64,000 bases of DNA from Neisseria sp. DTU_2020_1000833_1_SI_GRL_NUU_006 (GCA_032388755.1 CP135593.1:496001-560000); one strand, 5' to 3'; counted from the stretch's first letter, positions 1-8,778 are shown. Numbers and translations are program-made. Notes: generated by a model not told the origin, from the sequence alone.

Positions 1-260
1 TTCACGCATTGGGCAACCTGATCTACCGCCAGCTGCCCAATGGCGAAAACCAATATTACCAATACGACCTCGAAAACCAGCTCGTCCGCGCCGAAATCAA
101 AAAGCCCGCAGGCAATACCGAAATCTGGACATACGCCTACGACCCGTTCGGACGACGCCTCTCCAAAGAACGCCAAGACAAACTCGCCTGGACGAGTACC
201 GATCCGAAACGCACCCACTTTGTCTGGGACGGAACGCGATTGCTTCAGGAGTACACCTAA
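1..260 (+). pseudogene. Rhs/YD-repeat core fragment (copy 1, partial)
   Basis: The reading frame enters from outside the window and encodes typical Rhs core repeats: YRQLPNG, QYDLENQLVRAEI, YDPFGRRLSKE and THFVWDGTRLLQEY. Rhs proteins are large cell-surface or secreted polymorphic toxin carriers whose YD repeats form a shell around a C-terminal toxin. This copy stops immediately after LLQEYT, where the parallel copy downstream reads on into KGSYTYIY, so it is a truncated, displaced duplicate rather than a complete gene end. A DUS pair follows the stop. The true start lies outside the window. The family is clear; status as a pseudogene is inferred. Confidence 0.75.
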
Positions 261-632
261 CGACCGCTCCGATTTCAGACGACCCCCAAACTCAAGGTCG
301 TCTGAAATCACCTGCCAACCCCAACCTTACCGGCGGCAACCGCCTCAAAGAATACAACGGTATCGAATACACCTACGACGCACTGGGCAACCTGATCTAC
401 CGCCAGCTGCCCAATGGTGAAAACCAATATTACCAATACGATTTAGAAAACCAACTCGTCCGCGCCGAAATCAAAAAGCCCTCCGGCAACACCGAGATTT
501 GGACATACGCCTACGACCCGTTCGGCAGAAGGCTTTCCAAAGAACGCCAAGACAAACTCGCCTGGACGAGTACCGACCCCAAACGCACCCACTTCGTCTG
601 GGACGGAACGCGATTACTTCAGGAGTACACCT
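9..632 (+). repeat. Direct duplication inside the rhs region
   Basis: The roughly 250 bases starting at 9 recur almost identically starting at 383. They code for the same Rhs segment (GNLIYRQL to LLQEYT) in different frames of the window. Scattered substitutions, such as GCA to TCC in the AGN/SGN codons, show that the copies have diverged. Rhs loci commonly carry such displaced partial copies that recombine to swap toxin tips. Confidence 0.85.
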
Positions 633-1108
633 ATAAAGGCAGCTACACCTATATCTATACCGACCAAGACAGCTACGAACCGTTGGCGCAAATCTTTGAC
701 AACGCCAAAGACGGCAAACAATACCTCAGCTATTTCCATACTGACCAAATCGGCATACCGCGCGAGATGACCGACATCCACGGCAATCTCTTATGGTACG
801 GCGAATACACCGCCTGGGGTCGTCTGAAAAAGGACGAACGGGTTTACAAGGATGCGCATCAGCCGTTCAGACTGCAAAACCAGTATTATGATGAAGAGAC
901 CGGACTGCATTACAACCTGATGCGGTATTACGAGCCTGAGGCGGGGCGGTTTGTGAATCAGGACCCGATTGGACTGTTGGGTGGAGGGGACAATTTTTAC
1001 AAGTTCGCTGTAAATGCTCAAGGTTGGATTGATCCATTGGGCCTTTCTCGTAATAGGTTGGCTACAGTAGGAAAAACACCATCAAAAGTAAGTTGTAGAA
1101 ATCAGTAG
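317..1108 (+). pseudogene. Rhs C-terminal core with truncated toxin tip (copy 2)
   Basis: This frame begins in NPNLTGGNRLKEYNG and continues through the same YD repeats as copy 1, then to the conserved Rhs core end (RYYEPEAGRFVNQDPIG, NFYKFAVNAQGWIDPLGL). That DPxG motif marks the junction where Rhs tips diverge into a variable toxin. Only about 20 residues follow it, and the last codons (C, R, N, Q and the TAG stop) come from the terminal inverted repeat of the IS481-family element. The toxin domain is therefore lost. No start codon fits the Rhs frame near the beginning, so this is probably a silent C-terminal cassette of an rhs locus. No immunity gene can be seen next to it. Confidence 0.8.
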
Positions 1109-1971
1109 CGTTGTTTACAGTATTTCCAGGAGAATACTGAAACATGAACATGCACAAAAACACCCGCCTCACCCCGCACCACCGACAAGCCATTTGGCCG
1201 GCCTACACGCAGGGGAAGGAAAGCGTCACCTCCCCGGCACGCCGCTACCAAGTCAGCCGCGTCACCATTTACCGCGCCCTTAAAGCCGCAAGGGCCAAGC
1301 TGCTCAAACCGCAAACCAGTACCAACAACCGTTTCAAACAGGCAAAGTACGGAATGAAACGCCTGGCCAAGGTAGAACGCAGCATTCAGGAAAAACTCAA
1401 AAAGCAGGCCAAACGCTACAATAAATCCTACCCCGGAGAGCTGGTGCATCTCGACACCAAACGGCTGCCGCTGCTCAAAGGGCAGAAAGTCACCGATAAG
1501 CGGGATTACCTGTTTGTCGCCATCGACGATTTCTCAAGGGAGCCATACGCCGCCATTTTGCCGGACAAAACCGCAGACAGCGCCGCCAAGTTTCTGACCG
1601 AACACCTGATTGATCCCTGCCCATACCTGATTGAGTGCGTTTACTCCGACAACGGTACGGAATACAAAGGCTCGGCCAACCATGCTTTCGGTGTAGCCTG
1701 TTACGAGAACGGGATTGGTCAAAAGTTTACCCGGGTTGCCCGTCCGCAGACCAACGGTAAGGCGGAGCGGGTTATCCGTACCCTGATGGAGATGTGGCAT
1801 GAGAAACAGTCGTTTGAGAGTCCGGAACATCGGCAAAAGGAGTTGTGCCGCTTTGTTAATTTTTATAACACTGTGAAGCCGCACCGCAGTCTGAACGGCG
1901 ATACGCCGTTTGAGGTCTTGCAGGCTTATTTTTCTCAACCTGTGGTGTAAACAACGCAACGATTTTCTACA
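1094..1971 (+). mobile_element. IS481-family insertion sequence
   Basis: The element is bounded by imperfect inverted repeats. The left end reads TGTAGAAATCAGTAGCGTTG and the right end, on the other strand, TGTAGAAAATCGTTGCGTTG; both continue into TGTTTACA. The TG...CA termini and the single D-D-E transposase fit the IS481 family. At about 880 bp it looks complete. No clean target-site duplication is visible in the flanks, so one end may have been rearranged after insertion. The element cuts the rhs frame and supplies its stop codon. Confidence 0.8.
1144..1950 (+). CDS. IS481-family transposase
   Basis: The protein has 268 residues. The N-terminal part (about 1-60) contains a helix-turn-helix with YQVSRVTIYRALKAA. 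The integrase-like core shows the catalytic triad D104 (VHLDTKRL), D169 (VYSDNGTEY) and E208 (NGKAERV). The C-terminal FYNTVKPHRSLNGDTPFEVL is typical of IS481/IS3-type transposases. The gene fills the space between the inverted repeats, and nothing in it looks broken, so it may be active. Confidence 0.9.
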   Translation: MNMHKNTRLTPHHRQAIWPAYTQGKESVTSPARRYQVSRVTIYRALKAARAKLLKPQTSTNNRFKQAKYGMKRLAKVERSIQEKLKKQAKRYNKSYPGELVHLDTKRLPLLKGQKVTDKRDYLFVAIDDFSREPYAAILPDKTADSAAKFLTEHLIDPCPYLIECVYSDNGTEYKGSANHAFGVACYENGIGQKFTRVARPQTNGKAERVIRTLMEMWHEKQSFESPEHRQKELCRFVNFYNTVKPHRSLNGDTPFEVLQAYFSQPVV

Positions 1972-2016
1972 ATTAAGGGGGTATTTGGGTAAAATTAGGC
2001 GCAATTAGGGGCGAAA

Positions 2017-2049
2017 ACAGCCGAAAACCTGTTTTTGGGTTTCGGCTGT
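2017..2049. terminator. Strong hairpin between the two transposase genes
   Basis: Positions 2017-2029 pair with 2037-2049 with one mismatch (ACAGCCGAAAACC against GGGTTTCGGCTGT) around a 7-base T-rich loop. It marks the junction between the IS481 element and the truncated IS30-type gene. No T-tract follows directly, so termination is only possible. Confidence 0.5.
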
Positions 2050-2088
2050 CGGGGGAAGGGCCTTTTTGCAAAGGTCTCAATATGCAGC

Positions 2089-2654
2089 AAACCCTACCGC
2101 AAACGCTACGGCAGCACATGGACCGGGGGCAAAGTGCCCGACCGCGTCGGCATAGAAAACCGACCTGCTATCGTCGACCGGAAAACCCGCATCGGCGATT
2201 GGGAGGCCGACACCATCATCGGCAAAAATCAGAAAAGCGCGTTATTGACCTTGGTCGAACGCGTTACCCGCTACACCATCATCTGCAAATTAAAGAACTT
2301 AAAAGCCGAAGACACTGCCCGGGCGGCCATCAGGGTATTAAAGGCATATAAAGCCAGAGTCCACACCATCACCATGGATGACGGCAAAGAGTTCTGCCAA
2401 CACACCAAAATAGCCAAAGCATTGAAGGCGGAAACCTATTTTTGCCGCCCTTACCATTCTTGGGAGAAAGGGCTGAATGAGAACACCAACGGACTCATCC
2501 GGCAATATTTCCCCAAACAGACCGATTTCCGAACATCAGCGGTCGGAAGATACGCAGGGTTCAAGATGAGTTGAACCACCGGCCGAGAAAAACACTTGGC
2601 TGCGAAACGCCAAGTGTTTTATTCTTAAATCTGTTCCAACCACCGGTACCCTAG
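2089..2654 (+). pseudogene. IS30-family transposase remnant
   Basis: The frame encodes the catalytic half of an IS30-type transposase: RIGDWEADT, TMDDGKEF (normally DNGKEF) and KGLNENTNGLIRQYFPK supply the three acidic residues. The N-terminal DNA-binding half is missing, since the upstream sequence is not homologous. Near 2530 the frame shifts, and the conserved end (RRVQDELNHRPRKTLGC) continues in another frame to a TAG at 2652-2654. It resembles IS1655-like elements common in Neisseria, but the name is not certain. The bases after the stop (GTGTTGCACTTGAAATC) may be its outer repeat. It abuts the broken end of the prophage fragment. Confidence 0.8.
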
Positions 2655-2712
2655 TGTTGCACTTGAAATCCGAATCCAAGGTGGCGAACTGTTCGATAGC
2701 TTTTTCAGCTAC

Positions 2713-3140
2713 CTACAAATTCTCGTTTAACTTGTCGCCGCCAAATTCAGGGTCTGCGCGTGAAGCCGCTTCCCATTCTGAGCTTGCTTTTTCAACGGCT
2801 TTGATTTGTTGCTGCGCCAAATGCGGGGCAATTTTGCCCAAGATGATGTCAGCCTTTTCTTGGGATAAACCGGCTTCTTTGGCTGCTTCGGCGTAAAGAT
2901 TGATGGTCTCTTCGTCAAACTCCATACCTTCGGCGGCTTGAAGTCGTACTTTTCAGGAACTTCAGATTCGGAGTCTGCATTTTGTTCGTCCTGATTGCCT
3001 TCGTGGTCTTCAGGTGGTGGGGCATTGCCCTGATTGCCTATTGTATCAAGCAAGGTTTGTCCTGTTTGATTTTGCGGCTCAACTCCGGATTCTGCGCCCG
3101 ATGTTTCGTTTTCTGCGCCTTGCTGGTCCTCAATACTCAT
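2713..3140 (-). pseudogene. Phage scaffold/capsid-assembly protein, frameshifted
   Basis: The first part is acidic and low in complexity (SIEDQQGAENETSGAES) and runs to EVPEKYDFKPP. A one-base loss near 2930 then shifts the frame, and the expected continuation (MEFDEETINLYAEAAKEAGL, then SQEKADIILGKI) is found in another frame, ending in GGDKLNENL. An acidic N-terminus, a YDFK(A/P)PEG-like motif and a helical C-terminus are typical of scaffold proteins encoded beside podovirus portals. Its start overlaps the end of the upstream gene. The shift makes it non-functional unless slippage occurs. Confidence 0.65.
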
Positions 3141-3414
3141 TGTTGCCCTCTTCGGTTAGAATCAAATGAAAATTTGAGGTCGGTTGGACATTGCTTAACA
3201 GCTTCAAGCCCATATTCCGCCTGCCTTCGTTAAATGCGGCGATTGACTGGCTTTCGTGAAATGTTGAACGCCATACACCAGCATCTTCTAAAAGGTGGCG
3301 AACGATGCGCCGACCACGCTTTTCTGACATAAGCCATTCAAAGTCTGCCTTTTTCTGCTCTTCCAGCAGGCTGTCTTTTCTTTTTTTGGCTTCAAGGTCG
3401 TCATGTTTTGTCAT
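3130..3414 (-). CDS. Bbp19-like phage protein
   Basis: This 94-residue protein has a charged helical N-terminus followed by GRRIVRHLLEDAGVWRSTF and NEGRRNMGLKLL. I recognise this pattern from the small Bbp19-type proteins encoded between portal and scaffold genes of Bordetella BPP-1-like podoviruses; the function is unknown. Its position between portal and scaffold fits that order, and it overlaps the scaffold start by a few codons. The frame is intact although both neighbours are broken. Confidence 0.65.
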   Translation of the reverse strand: MTKHDDLEAKKRKDSLLEEQKKADFEWLMSEKRGRRIVRHLLEDAGVWRSTFHESQSIAAFNEGRRNMGLKLLSNVQPTSNFHLILTEEGNNEY

Positions 3415-3445
3415 TTTATACAGTCATCCTTTTATTATATGCAGA

Positions 3446-5074
3446 CTAATATTCGTCATCAGACAGGCTTTGAGCCTGTGCTAAAGATGGGGCAATTACT
3501 GCGCCTTGCTCCATTTGCTGAAGTTGTTGCGCTTGCGCCTGTTGCTCCATGCGCTGCTGGCGAATTGCTGCCACTTCTTCAGGGTTCATCAAGATGCGCG
3601 GGTCAATACCCAGTGAATCGGCGTATATCTCCGCCCACTTGTCGCCGTTGAAGTTGTCTAAAACTTCGGGCTTGACTTGGGCAACCGATGCCAAAGCCCC
3701 GACAAATCGGTCAATGCCATTCACGCCGATGGCACGCTGCGCCTGCACCAAGATGGAAACAAGGACAACATTTATATCTTGGTCGGCTATCGCGTCAGGC
3801 AGCGGCGGTAAAATCCCTGCGCGAACCATTGCATCAAATGTAATTTCAATGAGTGGGTCAATAAGCTCATTTTGCAGACGCTCAAGCACCGGCCCCAATA
3901 TCAACATCTTTTCTTCATGACGCTCCGCCACTTCGGTGGCGGTCATGTTTTGCGATTGCTGGGATACCATCAAAAACAGGTCGGCATAAAATGCGGACTG
4001 GACACGCTGGCGAACATCGGCAATATCTTCAAGCAGATGGTTTAAATCTATCCGTACAGCAAAAGCGGAGCGGATGGTGTCTCCCGTTCCGTTTGAGTCG
4101 TGATACAAGATGCCGCCCGGCAAAAAACCTGCCGACTGTGTTTTCATGTCGGTTGGTGCAATGATTGGCGGGTTGACTTGGTAGTCAATGCCTTTGAGTT
4201 TGCTGGTTTGATTGAATTGAAGCTGCTTGATGTCGCCAAGCGCGGTCATCGCAGGGCTGTTGCCGTACACATTGTTGTCGGTGATGTCCCATCTTGGGCA
4301 AACAGCGGGGAAACGAAGGAACCCGGATTCTCGCAAAATCTTTCCTTCTTCTGCGCCTGTCTCGATATACACCGACTTGTACGGCATATTTTTCGAGTCT
4401 TTACGCGCTGAATCTCTGTCTCGGCGCGGCTCGATTGCATGGATGATTTTCACTTTCGCATCGTATTTGCCGTCTTCATAATTTTTCCGAGTCGCGTCGC
4501 TGACATTCTCAATGCCAAACTCTTCAACCGTTTCACCGACGGTTTTTTCAAATTCGCGGTAAATCGTATCGATTTCACCACGCCAGTTTGAGGCAACGGC
4601 ATATTCTCCGATTGTCAGCGGGTAGCATCTGATTACATCTTCATAGTCGGGAAGAATGATGCAGGCAGCCGTACCAAATGCCGCCAACTCCTCGTACATC
4701 GAATGAAGCGAGCCATAGATATTGCTGCGCTGAAAAACAGACAACATCATGCTCTCGACTTTTGACAGCTACTCCTTTACTTCATGGTACTGGTTCATTT
4801 CGTCATCGTGCATGGCTAGCTTGAACCACGGGCGAGAAGGGGAGGTTAGCCCGCCCATCAGACCGGCAGAAAGTATTTTCAATGCGCGGATCGGAGTATT
4901 GTCGTAAATCTTGTTATGCTTCTTGCGCCGGTTATTTGAATCACCGTCAATAAATCGACCATTTCGCGGCAGGATGTTTTCTGAAATTTCCCGCCAATGG
5001 CTAATCCATGATGTACGCTCGGTCTTTAAAGATTCCCATCGGCGGTGTATTTTTTTGCGTTGCTCTTCCATCAT
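3446..5074 (-). pseudogene. Podovirus-type portal (head-tail connector), in-frame amber stop
   Basis: The N-terminal part (EEQRKKIHRRWESLKTERTS, ILPRNGRF, SAGLMGGLTSPSRPWFKL) and the C-terminal 434 residues (NIYGSLHSMYEELAAFGTA, WDITDNNVYGNSPAM, SQQSQNMTATEVAERHEEK) together match a T7/BPP-1-type portal of about 540 residues. This ring protein forms the packaging channel in the capsid. A single TAG at 4769-4771 separates the parts, and both sides are in the same frame (HEVKE-stop-LSKVESMML), so the stop probably replaced a TGG tryptophan codon. An internal start at 4750 could give a C-terminal fragment only. Confidence 0.8.
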
Positions 5075-5086
5075 GTCAAATACCCA

Positions 5087-5407
5087 TCAAATGCCCAGTA
5101 AAGTCTGCTTACCAAGCTTCAGGCTGTTTGGGTCAATACCTGATGCGCCTGTCAGCATAGTTGAACCTGCGCCGCCTGCTGCTTGCTGTTGTTGGCTTAA
5201 AACAGACTGCGCATCAGTTTTTTTCTGATTGGCTTTGTTGGTTTCGATGTCCGCCTGAGCTTGCGCATTACGCGCATTTTCTTTTGCCTGATTGGCGGCG
5301 GACTTATTCGCCTTGTCTTGTTTGTTTGCTTGGTATAGTGATGCGCCGACGCCAGCCACGCTGGCTACGCTGGCTGCCACCAATGCGATTGGAACTGCTG
5401 CTGGCAT
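5087..5407 (-). CDS. Small phage structural protein, hydrophobic N-terminus
   Basis: The start at ATG 5407 is preferred because AAAGG stands a few bases upstream and the more upstream frame overlaps the acetyltransferase gene. The 106 residues begin with a hydrophobic, Ala/Val-rich stretch (AAVPIALVAASVASVAGVGA) followed by an Ala/Gln/Lys-rich helical region (about 30-80) and a Gly-rich end. Such proteins lie between the acetyltransferase and portal genes in several podovirus-like prophages and may be internal virion or tail proteins. The function is not established here. Confidence 0.6.
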   Translation of the reverse strand: MPAAVPIALVAASVASVAGVGASLYQANKQDKANKSAANQAKENARNAQAQADIETNKANQKKTDAQSVLSQQQQAAGGAGSTMLTGASGIDPNSLKLGKQTLLGI

Positions 5408-5408
5408 A

Positions 5409-5855
5409 TTACAAACCTTTCTGAAATATAATTTCTTCTTGTTGGAAGTGAAGCCGCTCCAGCAACTTGGCAAAATTGCTGTTCGGCTTTGCGTGGTATA
5501 GGACTTTTTTTGCGCCTGCCGCTTTGGCGGCTGCTTCAAAATCGCGCATCAGCTTCAGCCCCGCTCGACCTTTGCGATGAGACGGGTGAATGAAAAGCAG
5601 GTCGTGTTGCGCTATCAGTTGCTCGTAATGCGGATGGCGGGAAAGGAAACCTGATACATACCCGACAATCTCACCATCTGCTATGGCAGCAAAGGCAATA
5701 ATTCCGCCTTGCTCTTCCAATATTTGATAGGTCTGAATATCCAATTCGGGCGGACGGTCTGAAAAATCAGATTCCGTCTCCTGCCAGTGCATTACCGACA
5801 GTCTGCGCGTCTCATCGAAATGCTCAGATATTTTCACCGGCACGATTTCAATCAT
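5409..5855 (-). CDS. GNAT-family N-acetyltransferase (prophage)
   Basis: The 148 residues fit a single GNAT domain. The core strand EIVGYVSGFLS is followed by LLFIHPSHRKGRAGLKLMRDF, which holds the acetyl-CoA pyrophosphate loop (R/Q-x-x-G-x-G/A: HRKGRAG), and by a C-terminal KVLYHAKPNSNFAKLLERLHF. GNAT genes of this type recur in phage morphogenesis clusters; the substrate is unknown. The start codon directly follows a hairpin with a T-run on the minus strand, leaving almost no room for a ribosome binding site. The true start could be an internal methionine (residue 22). Confidence 0.75.
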   Translation of the reverse strand: MIEIVPVKISEHFDETRRLSVMHWQETESDFSDRPPELDIQTYQILEEQGGIIAFAAIADGEIVGYVSGFLSRHPHYEQLIAQHDLLFIHPSHRKGRAGLKLMRDFEAAAKAAGAKKVLYHAKPNSNFAKLLERLHFQQEEIIFQKGL

Positions 5856-5860
5856 AAAAA

Positions 5861-5885
5861 AATCCCATTAACGAATAATGGGATT
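5861..5885. terminator. Hairpin with T-run abutting the acetyltransferase start
   Basis: AATCCCATTA pairs with TAATGGGATT around a 5-base loop. On the minus strand a run of seven T follows at once, and then the ATG of the acetyltransferase. It has the form of an intrinsic terminator or attenuator at the head of the phage genes. Confidence 0.6.
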
Positions 5886-5950
5886 GTATTTCTTGGAACG
5901 GCGATTATATGCAGACCTAGTGTATTTGATTGGCTGTTAAAATGTCAGAA

Positions 5951-5973
5951 AGCCGCCTGATGACTAGGCGGCT
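5951..5973. terminator. GC-rich hairpin in the prophage/tRNA gap
   Basis: AGCCGCCT pairs with AGGCGGCT around an 8-base loop. It lies in the gap between the prophage fragment and tRNA-Leu. That gap otherwise shows no convincing gene. Confidence 0.45.
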
Positions 5974-6083
5974 TGGGATGATGGAAATTACTTGTATGGA
6001 AGGATTATTGTTGTGGCAGGTTTTGGCATGGTGTCCCATTTCTGTCCCTGTATATCATAACTATATGATTTATTTGATATTTA

Positions 6084-6168
6084 TGGTGCGGACGGAGAGA
6101 CTCGAACTCTCACACCTCTCGGCGCCAGAACCTAAATCTGGTGCGTCTACCAATTTCGCCACGTCCGC
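6084..6168 (-). tRNA. tRNA-Leu (anticodon UAG)
   Basis: The minus strand folds into an 85-base long-variable-arm tRNA. The acceptor stem is GCGGACG/CGTCCGC, followed by a discriminator A and an encoded CCA. The D-arm contains GGTAGACGC, the anticodon arm is CCAGA-TTTAGGT-TCTGG (anticodon TAG), and the T-arm contains GTTCGAGTC. The length and long variable arm are typical of leucine tRNAs. The prophage fragment ends about 200 bases away, so this tRNA may have served as the integration site. Confidence 0.95.
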
Positions 6169-6301
6169 GTGATGAAACCGAAGATTATACACAAAGTATC
6201 CTGCTCTGCAAACAATCTTTGGCTTGAAATTGCTTTATTCTGACCGATATAATGGCAGGTCGGTTATCTGCCGGAACACACTAATATCAAAGAGGAACAT
6301 C

Positions 6302-6970
6302 ATGCCTGTTTTACTGATTCAGGATTTTTTACAGACACAGGGTTTGAAGCTGTCTTCAGACGACCTCCGTATTGCTTATCTGACCGCAAAGACGGTGATG
6401 GATATGGGCAATGCTTCGATTGACCGCTCGGTTTTGTGGCGTGAGGAAGACGGCTGGAAGCTGGCAGACCATATTGAAGAAACGCCAGAAAACGAAACTT
6501 TGCTCAAACAGGTTTTCATGGCTTTGGATTCGGTATTCAGCCGTGCAACAGCCGTCAAGAGCGCGGCGGTTTACATCCACCTTCCGGGCGAACCGCATGC
6601 AAGGCTGGTTCGTATCGCAGCACAAGGCGAGCCTTTGGAGAACCTGCTGGCGGTTCATGAAGAAAACGGTACGGTTTACCTTGCCTGCCGTACGGCGCAA
6701 AGCGGTTGGATGAATATTGCCAACGATATAGCTTATTGGCTTTCGCTGGACGAAATCCAAGGCAGCCGGAACGAGGGCAGCGGAAGCCAGTTGTCCATCC
6801 CTGTGGCAACGCAAAACGGCACGGTTTTGGGCGTGGTTCACGTTGAATTTGCCGATAAAGATCAAGCCGATGACGCAGCCCAAACAGATTGGTCGGCGCT
6901 GGCGTTGGCACTTGCCGAGCCGCTGAAAGCATTGGCAGGCATCGAAGACAAGGAAGAAGAACATGAATAA
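6302..6970 (+). CDS. GAF-like domain protein, function unknown
   Basis: The start at ATG 6302 follows AAAGAGGAA at good spacing; an upstream in-frame ATG lies in non-coding-like sequence. The 222 residues form a mixed alpha/beta domain. The middle part (AVYIHLPGEPHARLVRIA, ENGTVYLACRTAQSG) and the end (SQLSIPVATQNGTVLGVVHV) resemble a GAF fold, in which the repeated 'vPv...g.vlGvl' strand is typical. A helical, acidic C-terminus closes it. It overlaps the start of ribA by eight bases, so the two are co-transcribed; a regulatory or flavin-linked role is only a guess. Confidence 0.65.
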   Translation: MPVLLIQDFLQTQGLKLSSDDLRIAYLTAKTVMDMGNASIDRSVLWREEDGWKLADHIEETPENETLLKQVFMALDSVFSRATAVKSAAVYIHLPGEPHARLVRIAAQGEPLENLLAVHEENGTVYLACRTAQSGWMNIANDIAYWLSLDEIQGSRNEGSGSQLSIPVATQNGTVLGVVHVEFADKDQADDAAQTDWSALALALAEPLKALAGIEDKEEEHE

Positions 6971-7556
6971 TACCTTGAAATTCGTTGCTTCCTGCCGCCT
7001 GCCGACCGAATGGGGCGACTTCACTATGCACGGTTTTGAAGAACCGAGCGGACAAGAACACATCGCCTTGACGATGGGCGATTTTTCAGACGACCTCCCC
7101 GTCCTGACCCGCATTCACTCTGAATGCTTGACCGGCGATGCGCTGTTTTCCAAAAAATGCGACTGCGGTCCTCAGCTTGAAGCGGCGATGAAAGCGGTTC
7201 AACAAGAAGGGCGCGGCGTGATCGTTTACCTTCGTCAAGAAGGGCGCGGCATCGGTTTAATCAACAAAATCCGTGCCTATAAGCTTCAAGACGAAGGGAT
7301 GGATACGGTCGAAGCCAACCTCGCACTCGGACTGCCCGTTGACGCACGCGACTTTACGCTTGCCAAGCAAATCTACGACCATCTGAATATCCGCGCCGTC
7401 AAGCTGTTGACCAACAATCCTGAAAAAATTCAAACGTTGAAAGATGCAGGCATCAATGTCGTCGAACGTATTCCGCTCCATGTCGGCGAGAATGCGGAAA
7501 ACGAACGTTATCTGCACACCAAAGCCGATAAATTGGGGCATATGATTTTTGATTGA
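6963..7556 (+). CDS. ribA: GTP cyclohydrolase II
   Basis: RibA opens GTP to 2,5-diamino-6-ribosylamino-pyrimidinone phosphate, the first committed step of riboflavin synthesis in the cytoplasm. The 197 residues match the usual length of a stand-alone RibA. The zinc ligands C55, C66 and C68 (HSECLTGDALFSKKCDCG) and the substrate motif RQEGRGIGL (91-99) are present. The C-terminal KLLTNNPEKI is conserved. The gene overlaps the GAF-like gene upstream and is closed by its own hairpin terminator. Confidence 0.97.
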   Translation: MNNTLKFVASCRLPTEWGDFTMHGFEEPSGQEHIALTMGDFSDDLPVLTRIHSECLTGDALFSKKCDCGPQLEAAMKAVQQEGRGVIVYLRQEGRGIGLINKIRAYKLQDEGMDTVEANLALGLPVDARDFTLAKQIYDHLNIRAVKLLTNNPEKIQTLKDAGINVVERIPLHVGENAENERYLHTKADKLGHMIFD

Positions 7557-7560
7557 GGGC

Positions 7561-7586
7561 AGGCGGGCGTATTTCCCGCCTTTTTT
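7561..7586 (+). terminator. ribA terminator
   Basis: AGGCGGG pairs with CCCGCCT around CGTATTT and is followed by TTTTTT, a few bases after the ribA stop. It is a standard rho-independent terminator. Confidence 0.85.
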
Positions 7587-7670
7587 CGTTTTCAGACGAC
7601 CTTTTCCCAATCCGTATCCCGATATTGTTATAATCCGATCTGTCCGGACCAACCACCGATTTATATCCAT

Positions 7671-8771
7671 ATGAACACCTTCATCCTACCCGACACACGC
7701 CCTTATCCGCAGACTCCGGTTAAAAACCATTTACTGATAAACGCCTCCCTGCTCGCACACGGCACGACCGCCGCAACCCGCAAGATTGCTGTGGGGCAGT
7801 TGCAAACCGAAATCCGCAGCCAGCTTCATCAAAACTACTACGTCAACCTGTCCGTCGCTATGACCATGGCGCCCGATGTAGAGACTTACAACGCGCTGAT
7901 GCAGAGCATCAACCAAGTGTTATCCGCCGAAAACGACGATGAAGCCCAATGGTTTGCCCTGCCCGTCGTCATCGTCGCCGGCTGCAAACAGGAGCGATCG
8001 CTGTCCCTGACGCTGCCTACCGAGGCGCTGACCGCCTGCCTGTCCAACTATCCCCACTTGCGCGCCTTAACGCAAAACGCCCAATGGCTGCCCTTCCTCG
8101 CCCATTCAGACGACCTGAGCGGCATCACGCCCGAACAGTGGTGGAAGGCGAAACAAAACAGCGAATCCGCCGCCGCGTTCCTGCAAACCTTTGAAGACAA
8201 ACCGCTGATTTGCCCCGAAGGACAGTCCGTCCACGTCGTTTACGCGCTGGGCTACGGCGACAAAAACCTGCAAACCGCCTTGGGCGTCAACCTGCAACAG
8301 GCAGGCCTGCCGCTGATGCAGGTTTGGCAGGAAAGCCTTGCCGCCGCCGGCGTTACCCTCTTCACCAATCCGCTGTCTCCGAACACCCCGCTCCAAGCCC
8401 TGACCGACGGCAGCCACACCCGTCAGCGCATGGCGATGGACGTGTTCGCCACCAACGCCATCCGCGCCATCCGTATGCAAAGCCCGCGCGTCGGCGTCGT
8501 CATCGCCGCAAGGGCGGACGGGCAGATTCTGTTCGGCTTCAACGCGACTGACAGCGCGTTTGAAGTCGTCCCGCAAGTGTTCGTGTGGAACCTTTCGTCT
8601 TCCGACAACATCGCCGTCATCCAACACAACTTCCTCGACCTGATGGCGGAATGCCGCGTCGAGCATATCCGCATCCTGCACGACGTTTTGCCGGAAAATG
8701 CCGACCTGCCGACCTACGCGCAGTCCCTGTCCCTGGACGGACACAACCCATTCTTCTCCGAACATGCCTAA
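7671..8771 (+). CDS. Conserved hypothetical protein
   Basis: The 366-residue protein lacks a signal peptide or membrane segment and appears cytoplasmic. Regions that look structured include MTMAPDVETYNALMQSI, FALPVVIVAGCKQERSL and RVGVVIAARADGQILFGF. I do not recognise the family. The coding quality is high throughout, with third-position GC like its neighbours. It ends eight bases before the phosphatase start (and overlaps that gene's alternative start), so the two probably form one transcript. Confidence 0.8.
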   Translation: MNTFILPDTRPYPQTPVKNHLLINASLLAHGTTAATRKIAVGQLQTEIRSQLHQNYYVNLSVAMTMAPDVETYNALMQSINQVLSAENDDEAQWFALPVVIVAGCKQERSLSLTLPTEALTACLSNYPHLRALTQNAQWLPFLAHSDDLSGITPEQWWKAKQNSESAAAFLQTFEDKPLICPEGQSVHVVYALGYGDKNLQTALGVNLQQAGLPLMQVWQESLAAAGVTLFTNPLSPNTPLQALTDGSHTRQRMAMDVFATNAIRAIRMQSPRVGVVIAARADGQILFGFNATDSAFEVVPQVFVWNLSSSDNIAVIQHNFLDLMAECRVEHIRILHDVLPENADLPTYAQSLSLDGHNPFFSEHA

Positions 8772-8778
8772 ACCGCCT

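Noticed and set aside
40..420. 126-codon frame overlapping the Rhs fragment
   Set aside because: It is a shifted reading of Rhs repeats with low-complexity Ser/Thr/Pro content; the Rhs frames carry the recognisable repeats.
5980..6080. Possible phage integrase remnant or attachment site next to tRNA-Leu
   Set aside because: Phrases such as TGTCCCATTTCTGTCCC caught the eye, but no integrase motif or repeat of the tRNA 3' end could be found within the window.
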